A stretch of DNA of 64,000 bases from JAPLJU01 sp036725345 (GTDB lineage: Bacteria > Desulfobacterota > Syntrophia > Syntrophales > UBA2192). The notes beneath the pieces are model-generated. The model was not told the origin of the DNA. It saw only the letters and a list, made by a program, of their open reading frames with translations, and ran no database searches. A program made the translations under genes and the position numbers. The stretch lies in the NCBI GenBank assembly GCA_036725345.1, contig DAIMEJ010000007.1, forward strand, positions 62,001 to 126,000, in the 5' to 3' direction. Position 1 is the stretch's first letter. The number at the start of each line of letters is the position of its first letter. Below, one piece after another: positions 1-6,433 of this stretch.

Positions 1-614
1 TCATTTCCGGTGACGGCCGTCAGCTCGATGAGTTGAAGCCGGGGGCAAGGATCGGAACGGGTTCGCTCCGCAGGGGTCTTCAGCTCCGGGGCCTCGTGCC
101 GTCTGTCGAGGTCGTCCCCATCCGGGGAAACCTGGACACGAGGATCCGGAAGATCGGGCGGGAAAAGCTCGACGGCATTGTCGTCGCGGCGGCGGGTCTC
201 CGGCGGATGGGCTGGGAGGGCCGCGCAACGCAGTTCATTTCCGTGAAACAGATGATTCCCGCCGTCGGCCAGGGGGCGCTTGCCGTAGAGGTCCGCAGGG
301 CAGACGATGCCACGGGGGAGATCGTTTCCTTGATGAATGACCCTGCGACATCTCTCGCTGTCACGGCCGAACGGGCTTTTCTGGCCATGCTCGGCGGGGG
401 GTGCCAGGTTCCCGTGGCGGGACACGCCACGATCAGAGATGGGGTGCTTCACCTGGATGCCCTGGTTGGAAGCATGGACGGCTCCGTGGTTTTGAGGGAC
501 GAGGTCGAAGGACCCGTCGGAGAACATATCCAGCTGGGAAAATCGCTTGCAAGGCGGATCCTCTCGAGGGGAGGGCGCGAGATTCTCGCCTCCGTCCATG
601 CCTGTGACGGGTGA
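1..614 (+). CDS. hemC: Hydroxymethylbilane synthase (porphobilinogen deaminase), 5'-truncated
   Basis: Joins four porphobilinogen molecules into hydroxymethylbilane in tetrapyrrole synthesis, in the cytoplasm. The frame is open from base 3 to the window edge, so the N-terminal third is missing; the TTG at 33 is internal. Visible family features are the substrate-binding stretch GTGSLRR, then RGNLDTR, the segment VGQGALAVE, and the cofactor-binding cysteine in LGGGCQVP, which carries the dipyrromethane primer. The C-terminal domain follows normally to the stop. The gene is 34 bases upstream of the cobA-hemD fusion, as expected for one operon feeding uroporphyrinogen III. Identity is secure; only the start is unseen. 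Confidence 0.96.
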   Translation, partial: ISGDGRQLDELKPGARIGTGSLRRGLQLRGLVPSVEVVPIRGNLDTRIRKIGREKLDGIVVAAAGLRRMGWEGRATQFISVKQMIPAVGQGALAVEVRRADDATGEIVSLMNDPATSLAVTAERAFLAMLGGGCQVPVAGHATIRDGVLHLDALVGSMDGSVVLRDEVEGPVGEHIQLGKSLARRILSRGGREILASVHACDG

Positions 615-648
615 AAGGCAAGCATTCCTTGAGCAGGCAGGTTCTGTT

Positions 649-2172
649 ATGAAAGAAGAAAAAGGCTTGGTCCTCATCATCGGCGCCGGTCCCGGCGATC
701 CCGGCCTCATCACCCTGCGGGGTGCAAGGGCGCTCATGCGGGCCGACGTGATCGTTTATGACCAACTCGCCAGCGCCGAGCTTCTCCAGTTCGCGCGGAA
801 AGATGCCCGCCTCATCTACGTGGGGAAGAAGGGCGGGGATCACACGATTCCCCAGAAGGAGATCAACCAACTGCTCGTCCTCGAGGCGAAGAAGGGACTC
901 GTTGTGGCCAGGCTCAAGGGGGGAGACCCCTTCATTTTCGGGAGGGGCGGTGAGGAGGCGGAGGTCCTCGTCAGGGAAGGAATTCCCATCGAGGTCATCC
1001 CCGGGGTGACGTCGGCCATTGCCGTTCCCGCCTTTGCGGGCATTCCCCTCACCCACCGGGAGCACACATCGACGGTCGCTTTCGTGACGGGACATGAAGA
1101 CCCGACGAAGGAGAAAAGCGGGGTTGACTGGGAAAGGCTCTCCGGTATCGGGACCCTCGTCTTTCTCATGGGCGTCAAAAACCTGCCCGGCATCACAAAA
1201 AACATCATCCGGGGCGGGAAGAGCCCGGCAACGCCGGCAGCCCTCATCCGCCAGGGAACCACGCCCGACCAGGAGACCCTGTCGGGAACGCTCGGGGACA
1301 TCGCGAAGAAGGCCGCCGTAAAAAAACTCACGCCGCCGGCCATTCTGGTCGTGGGGGATGTTGTTTCCCTCCGGGGTCAGCTCAACTGGTTCGAGGGCAA
1401 ACCCCTTTTCGGCAAGGGCATCGTCATCACGAGACCCGAGGACCAGGCCGGGGAATTCGCCGCCCTCCTCCTGGAGGAAGGGGCGCGGGTGATTCGCTTT
1501 CCCACCATCGAAGTGGTTCCTCCCGAGAGCTGGTACGGGCTGGACCGGGTCATCGACGCGATAGAGTCGTACCACTGGATCATCTTCACGAGTGCAAACG
1601 GTGTGCGGTTTTTCTTCTCGCGTCTCCGGGAGCGCGGAAGGGACGTGAGGGATCTGAAAGGACTGGGCCTCTGCACGATAGGACCCGCCACGGCCCGTGC
1701 CGTCGAAGACAGGGGTCTGCGGGTGGATATCGTCCCGGCTGAATATATTTCGGAAGGGATCGTCGCGGCCTTCGAGGGCAGAAACCTTGAGGGGAAGAAA
1801 ATACTCCTGCCCCGGGCGGAGGTGGCGAGGGATGTCGTCCCCGAGGGGCTCAAAAAGATGGGGGCCGCCATTGATGTGGTGACGGTGTACCGGACCGTCC
1901 GTTCGGGGTATAAAAAGTCCGATCTGCAGCCGCTCATAGACGGGGGGAAGGTGGATGTCATCACCTTTACAAGCCCCTCGACGGTGATTAATTTTAAACT
2001 GATCATGGGCAAGGACATGCACCTGCCCGAGCAAATCAAGATCGCCTGCCTGGGACCCGTCACGGCTGCAGCGGCAAAAAAGCACGGCTTCAGCGTGGAC
2101 ATCCTTCAGGCGCATTACACCATTCCCGGCATGGTGGATGAGATGAAGGACTACTTCGCAAAGCAAAGGTAA
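649..2172 (+). CDS. cobA-hemD: Fused uroporphyrinogen-III C-methyltransferase / uroporphyrinogen-III synthase
   Basis: A bifunctional enzyme of about 507 residues. The N-terminal half (about 1-250) is an SAM-dependent methyltransferase making precorrin-2 from uroporphyrinogen III: GAGPGDPGL, the RLKGGDPFIFGRGGEE loop, and VIPGVTSA are all present. The C-terminal half (about 255-507) is HemD, which closes hydroxymethylbilane to uroporphyrinogen III, with ITRPEDQA near its start, FTSANGV, and FTSPSTV with GPVTA near the end. I chose the ATG at 649 because the GAGPGDPG loop then lies about 15 residues in; an in-frame ATG at 547 would overlap hemC by 68 bases and add 34 unrelated residues. Such fusions are common in anaerobes and channel substrate toward siroheme. 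Confidence 0.96.
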   Translation: MKEEKGLVLIIGAGPGDPGLITLRGARALMRADVIVYDQLASAELLQFARKDARLIYVGKKGGDHTIPQKEINQLLVLEAKKGLVVARLKGGDPFIFGRGGEEAEVLVREGIPIEVIPGVTSAIAVPAFAGIPLTHREHTSTVAFVTGHEDPTKEKSGVDWERLSGIGTLVFLMGVKNLPGITKNIIRGGKSPATPAALIRQGTTPDQETLSGTLGDIAKKAAVKKLTPPAILVVGDVVSLRGQLNWFEGKPLFGKGIVITRPEDQAGEFAALLLEEGARVIRFPTIEVVPPESWYGLDRVIDAIESYHWIIFTSANGVRFFFSRLRERGRDVRDLKGLGLCTIGPATARAVEDRGLRVDIVPAEYISEGIVAAFEGRNLEGKKILLPRAEVARDVVPEGLKKMGAAIDVVTVYRTVRSGYKKSDLQPLIDGGKVDVITFTSPSTVINFKLIMGKDMHLPEQIKIACLGPVTAAAAKKHGFSVDILQAHYTIPGMVDEMKDYFAKQR

Positions 2173-2202
2173 CCGAAACGTCTGCCGGGTGGACCGTTTT
2201 AT

Positions 2203-3384
2203 ATGATCGGGATTTCAAAACTATATTGCGGGGCCGTCGAGCCGGCCGATGTTCTGCGCTACGGGAGACAATCAAAGGAGCTTCCCTCCCACCTCCTGCA
2301 GTTCTCGGCTGACAAACGCCCCGTCGTCGTCTGGAACGTGACGCGGCGGTGCAACCTGAAATGCGTCCACTGCTACTCCAATTCCAGGAACGTTTTTTAC
2401 ACCGACGAACTGACAACGGGACAGGGAAAGGCGCTTCTGGCCGACCTGGCCGCCTTCGGCTCTCCGGTGATCCTCTTTTCCGGCGGCGAGCCCATGATGA
2501 GACCCGACCTCCACAACCTGGCGAGATTCGCCGTTGAACAGGGTCTGCGGGTCGTCATCTCAACGAACGGGACCCTCATTACGAAGAAGGAAGCGGCCGT
2601 CTACAAAAAGATCGGGCTTTCCTACATTGGTGTGAGCCTCGACGGGCTGCAGGAAGTTCACGACCGGTTCCGGGGCGTCAAAGGCGCCTACAACGCCACG
2701 CTCCAGGGTATCAGGACGGCCCGGGACGCCGGAATCAAGGTGGGGATTCGTTTCACCATCAGCCGGAGGAATTACGGCGAGATCCCGGCGGTCTTCGATC
2801 TCATCGAGAAGGAAAATATCCCGCGGGCCTGCTTCTACCATCTGGTTTACAGCGGCCGCGGTTCCAAACTGGTCGAGGAGGGTTTGAGCCACGGGGAGAC
2901 CCGGCAGGTCGTTGACACCATCCTGGGCCGCACCCGCGATCTCTTCGACCGGGGTTTCCAGAAGGAGATCCTGACCGTCGACAATCACGCCGACGGGCCC
3001 TACATTTACCTGAGGCTTCTCAAGGAGGATCCCCTGCGGGCGGAAGAGGTGATGCAGCTCCTGAAGATGAACGAGGGGAACAGCTCCGGCCACGGCATCG
3101 GCTGTGTCAGTTGGGACGGGGAAGTCTACGCGGACCAGTTCTGGCGGATCCATTCGTTCGGCAATGTGAAAAAGCGGCCCTTCAGCGAAATCTGGATGGA
3201 TAAATCCGACGAGGTGATGGCGAAGCTAAAAGACAGAAAGCGCCATGTGAAGGGGAGATGCGCCCGGTGCCGCTGGCTGGATGTCTGCGGCGGAAACTTC
3301 CGGGCCAGGGCGGAGGCGGTGACGGGCGACATATGGGCCCCCGATCCCGCCTGCTATTTGACGGATACAGAAATTCAGGCATAA
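2203..3384 (+). CDS. ahbC: Radical SAM 12,18-didecarboxysiroheme deacetylase (AhbC)
   Basis: Predicted to remove the acetate side chains of 12,18-didecarboxysiroheme, giving Fe-coproporphyrin III in the alternative heme pathway. The 393-residue protein starts MIGISKLYCG, a start I associate with AhbC rather than NirJ or AhbD. The radical SAM cluster motif is C50-x3-C54-x2-C57 (CNLKCVHC), followed by the SGGEP motif. The C-terminal end has a SPASM-like set of cysteines (CARCRWLDVCGG, then a late Cys) for a second 4Fe-4S cluster. It lies between the cobA-hemD fusion and hemB, with ahbD two genes on. The AhbC versus AhbD assignment is by recalled sequence resemblance and gene context. Confidence 0.9.
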   Translation: MIGISKLYCGAVEPADVLRYGRQSKELPSHLLQFSADKRPVVVWNVTRRCNLKCVHCYSNSRNVFYTDELTTGQGKALLADLAAFGSPVILFSGGEPMMRPDLHNLARFAVEQGLRVVISTNGTLITKKEAAVYKKIGLSYIGVSLDGLQEVHDRFRGVKGAYNATLQGIRTARDAGIKVGIRFTISRRNYGEIPAVFDLIEKENIPRACFYHLVYSGRGSKLVEEGLSHGETRQVVDTILGRTRDLFDRGFQKEILTVDNHADGPYIYLRLLKEDPLRAEEVMQLLKMNEGNSSGHGIGCVSWDGEVYADQFWRIHSFGNVKKRPFSEIWMDKSDEVMAKLKDRKRHVKGRCARCRWLDVCGGNFRARAEAVTGDIWAPDPACYLTDTEIQA

Positions 3385-3475
3385 GACTCAAGGCTCAAGG
3401 CGTAAGGCGGAGGAAGACAGAATCATGGAGGTCCTCTTAGAATCGCCCTTGGCCTTTTGCCCTGAGCCCTAAGCC
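3385..3475 (+). repeat. Quasi-periodic hairpin repeat, AAGGC family, copy 1
   Basis: This starts directly behind the ahbC stop. The left arm (about 3385-3410) is built from loosely repeated 7-8 base units of the type CTCAAGG/GTAAGGC. The right arm (about 3444-3475) is the imperfect reverse complement (GCCCTTGG, CTTTTGCC, CTGAGCCC, TAAGCC). The arms could fold over a loop of about 30 bases. It sits inside an apparent operon and ends just before the hemB ribosome-binding site. A related copy lies at 21676-21769. Confidence 0.65.
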
Positions 3476-3492
3476 ATTTCAGGAGGTTGACC

Positions 3493-4479
3493 ATGTTTTT
3501 CCCAGCAAATCGCCCGAGGCGGCTAAGAAAGAATGAAAATTTAAGGCGGATGGTCCGGGAGACTGAGCTTTCCGTCGATGATCTCGTATACCCGCTTTTT
3601 GTCACGGGGGGGAAAAACGTCAAGAAGCCGATAAGCGCGATGCCGGGAAACTACCAGATGTCCACCGATCAAATCGTCCGGGAAGTAAAGGCGACGAAGG
3701 AAATGGGCATCCCGGCCGTGCTTCTTTTCGGCCTTCCCGCCAAAAAGGACGAACGGGGGTCGGGCGCTTATGCCAGGGACGGGATCATCCAGCGGGCCGT
3801 GAGCGAAATCAAGGAAAAGATCCCGGACATCCTGGTCATCACGGACCTCTGCCTCTGCGAGTACACGAGCCACGGTCACTGCGGGATGATCAAAAAAGGC
3901 GCGGTGGACAACGACACCACCCTTGACATCCTGGCCGAGACAGCCGTGTCACAGGCCAGGGCCGGTGCCGACATGGTGGCCCCCTCCGCCATGATGGACG
4001 GGCAGGTCCAGGCCATCCGGGAAGCCCTCGACGAGGAGGGTTTCGAAGAGGTTCCCATCATGGCCTATTCGGCAAAATACGCCTCCTGTTTTTACGGACC
4101 CTTCAGGGAGGCCGCGGAGAGCGCACCGCAATTCGGAGACCGCAAGGCCTATCAGATGGACCCGCCGAACAGCGATGAAGCCATGCGGGAGATCGGCCTC
4201 GATGTAGAGGAGGGAGCCGACATCATCATGGTGAAGCCGGCCCTGGCCTACCTCGACGTCATCCGCAGGGCCAAGGAGGAGTTCGATCTGCCCCTGGCGG
4301 CCTACAATGTCAGCGGTGAGTTTTCGATGATCAAGGCAGCGGCGAAACTCGGCTGGATCGACGGGGAGCGGGCGATGATGGAAGTCCTCACGTCCATCAA
4401 GCGCGCCGGCGCGGATATCATCCTGACCTATTTCGCCCGGGATGCGGCAAAGGTGATGCAAGGGCGGGCGCGAGGCTAA
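3493..4479 (+). CDS. hemB: Porphobilinogen synthase (5-aminolevulinate dehydratase)
   Basis: Condenses two 5-aminolevulinate molecules into porphobilinogen, the first common tetrapyrrole step. At 328 residues it is normal length. The zinc-type metal site is visible as DLCLCEYTSHGHCG, so this is the Cys-rich rather than the Asp-rich Mg form. The two Schiff-base lysines lie in YSAKYAS and IMVKPA. The start is the ATG at 3493, since AGGAGG at 3481-3486 is six bases upstream; the in-frame TTG at 3487 touches that site and is unlikely. It is embedded between two ahb genes in the heme operon. Confidence 0.97.
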   Translation: MFFPANRPRRLRKNENLRRMVRETELSVDDLVYPLFVTGGKNVKKPISAMPGNYQMSTDQIVREVKATKEMGIPAVLLFGLPAKKDERGSGAYARDGIIQRAVSEIKEKIPDILVITDLCLCEYTSHGHCGMIKKGAVDNDTTLDILAETAVSQARAGADMVAPSAMMDGQVQAIREALDEEGFEEVPIMAYSAKYASCFYGPFREAAESAPQFGDRKAYQMDPPNSDEAMREIGLDVEEGADIIMVKPALAYLDVIRRAKEEFDLPLAAYNVSGEFSMIKAAAKLGWIDGERAMMEVLTSIKRAGADIILTYFARDAAKVMQGRARG

Positions 4480-4528
4480 AGGCTCAAGGAAAAAGTGCAG
4501 AAGTAATCAGGGACATAGGTTGGAGTAA

Positions 4529-4587
4529 TGGAAAAATGGAATATAGGGTAGCCCAAATGGTTGTCTACCCATCATTCCAACATTCCA
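4529..4587 (+). repeat. Quasi-periodic hairpin repeat, TGGAAT family
   Basis: A 23-base left arm (4529-4551) and 23-base right arm (4565-4587) pair at about 17 of 23 positions around a 13-base loop. The arms are loose repeats of a unit like TGGAATG/ATGGGTAG on the left and CATTCCA on the right. It lies between hemB and ahbD and ends ten bases before the ahbD start, so it could affect translation of ahbD. A short single arm of the AAGGC family (AGGCTAAAGGCTCAAGG) overlaps the hemB stop just upstream. Confidence 0.6.
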
Positions 4588-4596
4588 GTATTTGCG

Positions 4597-5745
4597 ATGA
4601 AGGATTTTGTGAAGCCGGAAGAAAAAAAGAAACAGAGGCATCCGGGCGCGGGCGGTACCCCCCGTGGCAGCACGCTGCTGCCCTCCACCCTGCGGATGGT
4701 GGCCTGGGAGGTCACGAGAAGCTGCAACCTCGCCTGCCTCCATTGCAGGGCTTCCTCCCTCCACGGTCCCTATCCGGGGGAACTTTCGACCGATGAGTGC
4801 CTGAAACTCATCGACGATTTTGCGTCCCTCGGCAGCCCCGTTGTCATCCTCACGGGCGGTGAGCCCCTTCTCCGGGAGGATATCTATGCCATCGCCTCCT
4901 ATGGGACCGCCAAGGGGCTCCGAATGGTCATGGCGACGAACGGCACGCTTTTGACCGACGAAGTGGTGCAAAATCTCAAGGAAGCGGGCATCAGGCGGGT
5001 CAGCATCTCGATTGACGGTATCGATGCCGGGAGCCATGACGCCCTGCGGGGTGTCCCCGGCGCCTTTGAGGGCGCCCTCGCCGGCATCGAGTCCATGAAG
5101 AGGGGGGGCATGGAGTTTCAGGTCAACACGACTATCACCCGCGCCAACCTTCCCCAGGTGCAGGGTATCCTTGATCTGGCCGTGCGGATCGGTGCCGCGG
5201 CCCATCACATCTTCCTGCTCGTGCCCACGGGCCGGGGAAAGGAGCTCGCCGACCAGGAGATCTCGCCCGAGGATTACGAAAAGACGCTGAACTGGTTCTA
5301 CGAGGAGGATCAGCGTTGCGACATTCAGCTCAAGGCGACATGCGCTCCGCACTATTTTCGCATCCTGCACCAGCGAAAGAGGGAAAAGGACAAGCCCCGG
5401 CGCGAAGGCGGCCATCCCTTTCACGCCATGACCCGGGGCTGTCTCGGCGGGATGTCCTTCTGTTTCGTCTCGCACCGCGGGCGCGTGCAACCCTGCGGTT
5501 ATCTGGATCTCGATTGCGGCCAGGTCCGGGAGAAGAGATTCGGGGAGATCTGGGAGCATTCGGCCGTCTTCAAGAATCTCCGGGATCTCTCCCGGTACAA
5601 GGGGAAATGCGGTCGATGCGAATTTGTCGGGGTCTGCGGCGGTTGCCGTGCGCGGGCCTACGAGATCACGGGGGATTATCTGGCGGAAGAGCCGTTTTGC
5701 GTTTACGAACCGAAGAGGGCTAAAGGCCTGAACCCTGAACCCTGA
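4597..5745 (+). CDS. ahbD: Radical SAM heme b synthase (AhbD)
   Basis: Predicted to oxidatively decarboxylate the two propionates of Fe-coproporphyrin III to vinyl groups, making heme b without a protoporphyrin stage. The protein has about 382 residues. The cluster motif is C43-x3-C47-x2-C50 (CNLACLHC), followed by TGGEP. The C-terminal half has GCLGGMSFCF and VQPCGYL, then CGRCEFVGVCGGCRARA, consistent with an auxiliary cluster and matching what I know of AhbD. I chose the ATG at 4597 because the TTG 36 bases upstream lies in the hairpin repeat. The last codons (GLNPEP) come from a CCCTGAA repeat that also supplies the stop. Confidence 0.9.
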   Translation: MKDFVKPEEKKKQRHPGAGGTPRGSTLLPSTLRMVAWEVTRSCNLACLHCRASSLHGPYPGELSTDECLKLIDDFASLGSPVVILTGGEPLLREDIYAIASYGTAKGLRMVMATNGTLLTDEVVQNLKEAGIRRVSISIDGIDAGSHDALRGVPGAFEGALAGIESMKRGGMEFQVNTTITRANLPQVQGILDLAVRIGAAAHHIFLLVPTGRGKELADQEISPEDYEKTLNWFYEEDQRCDIQLKATCAPHYFRILHQRKREKDKPRREGGHPFHAMTRGCLGGMSFCFVSHRGRVQPCGYLDLDCGQVREKRFGEIWEHSAVFKNLRDLSRYKGKCGRCEFVGVCGGCRARAYEITGDYLAEEPFCVYEPKRAKGLNPEP

Positions 5746-5757
5746 ACCCGATACCCT
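5725..5757 (+). repeat. Short CCCTGAA tandem repeat at the ahbD stop
   Basis: Three to four copies of a 7-base unit (CCTGAAC) followed by a diverged copy (CCGATACC). It encodes the last residues and stop codon of ahbD and fills the gap to the next gene. Its period matches the units of the other intergenic repeats in this window. Confidence 0.55.
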
Positions 5758-5760
5758 GAT

Positions 5761-6207
5761 ATGGACGACATCGACCGAAAGATCCTCAACCTGATCCAGA
5801 AGGAGTTTCCCGTCTGCGCGGAGCCCTACAAGGTCATCGGCGACAAGCTCAGCCTGGGAGAAAAAGAGGTCATCGAGCGCATCCGGCGTCTGAAAGCCGA
5901 CGGGATCATCCGCAGGATCGGCGCCGTTTTTGATCTAGGGAAACTCGGGTTTGTGAGCACCCTCTGTGCGGCCCGTGTCCCGGAGGGCGGGATCCCCGAC
6001 TTCGTGGCTATCGTGAACAGTTACAGCGGGGTCACCCACAACTACCGCCGCAATCACGATTACAACATCTGGTTCACCTTCATCGCCGAGAGTGTCGAAG
6101 CGCTCGAGCGGTCGCTGGGAGAAATCAGAACAAAAACGGGCGTAAGAGACATCATCAGCATGCCGGCCGGGAGGACTTTTAAGATCAACGCCACCTTCGA
6201 GCTTTAA
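5761..6207 (+). CDS. Lrp/AsnC-like siroheme decarboxylase subunit (AhbA or AhbB)
   Basis: A 148-residue protein with an N-terminal winged-helix segment (DDIDRKILNLIQ, then VIERIRRLKADGIIRRIGAVFD) and a C-terminal Lrp-type alpha-beta domain containing GVTHNYRRNHDYNIWFT. That HNY-(R/G)R-x-H pattern and its place beside ahbC and ahbD identify it as one subunit of siroheme decarboxylase, which removes two acetate carboxyls from siroheme. AhbA and AhbB are homologous, and I cannot say which this is, so no symbol is given. The enzyme is normally a heterodimer; no second subunit is seen in the window. It starts 15 bases after ahbD. Confidence 0.88.
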   Translation: MDDIDRKILNLIQKEFPVCAEPYKVIGDKLSLGEKEVIERIRRLKADGIIRRIGAVFDLGKLGFVSTLCAARVPEGGIPDFVAIVNSYSGVTHNYRRNHDYNIWFTFIAESVEALERSLGEIRTKTGVRDIISMPAGRTFKINATFEL

Positions 6208-6395
6208 GAGGCTGGTGAAAAACACTCATCTGCTTCGTTGTCCTTGTTCCTCGTCGCTCAACGTACGCCCCTAATATAGTGGTCAGTGGTGAGTGGCGAG
6301 TAAAGAGTAAAAAGAAAAAAATACTAACCACTAATCACTATTCACTCATCACTCATCATGGGGCGCCTTGCATCTGTGCATTTTTGACCAGCCTC
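6208..6395 (+). repeat. Palindromic MITE-like element with a second repeat nested inside
   Basis: The ends are inverted repeats: GAGGCTGGTGAAAAAC at 6208-6223 and TTTTTGACCAGCCTC at 6381-6395, with one internal mismatch. The inner flanks (TGCTTCGTTGTCC, ACGTACGCCCC; GGGGCGCCTTGCATCTG) resemble a palindromic element I have seen scattered in deltaproteobacterial genomes. Bases about 6278-6359 look like a separate insert: a left arm of AGTGGTGAGTGGCGAG type and a right arm of CACTCATCACTCAT type, forming their own hairpin. The element begins on the base after the stop codon of the decarboxylase gene. No transposase is encoded. Confidence 0.65.
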
Positions 6396-6433
6396 CGACC
6401 AAACCGTATCGCTAACGCCGAAATGGACTAAAC

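Noticed and set aside
433..2166. Long antisense open frame across the cobA-hemD fusion
   Set aside because: The protein is Arg/His/Gly/Pro-rich with no family motif. It arises from codon bias opposite a conserved gene. The same reasoning removes the long - strand frames opposite the TPR gene, flhA, flgG and others.
3385..6395. CRISPR array in the heme operon region
   Set aside because: The repeats are short, degenerate, form imperfect hairpins and lack regular unique spacers; no cas genes are near.
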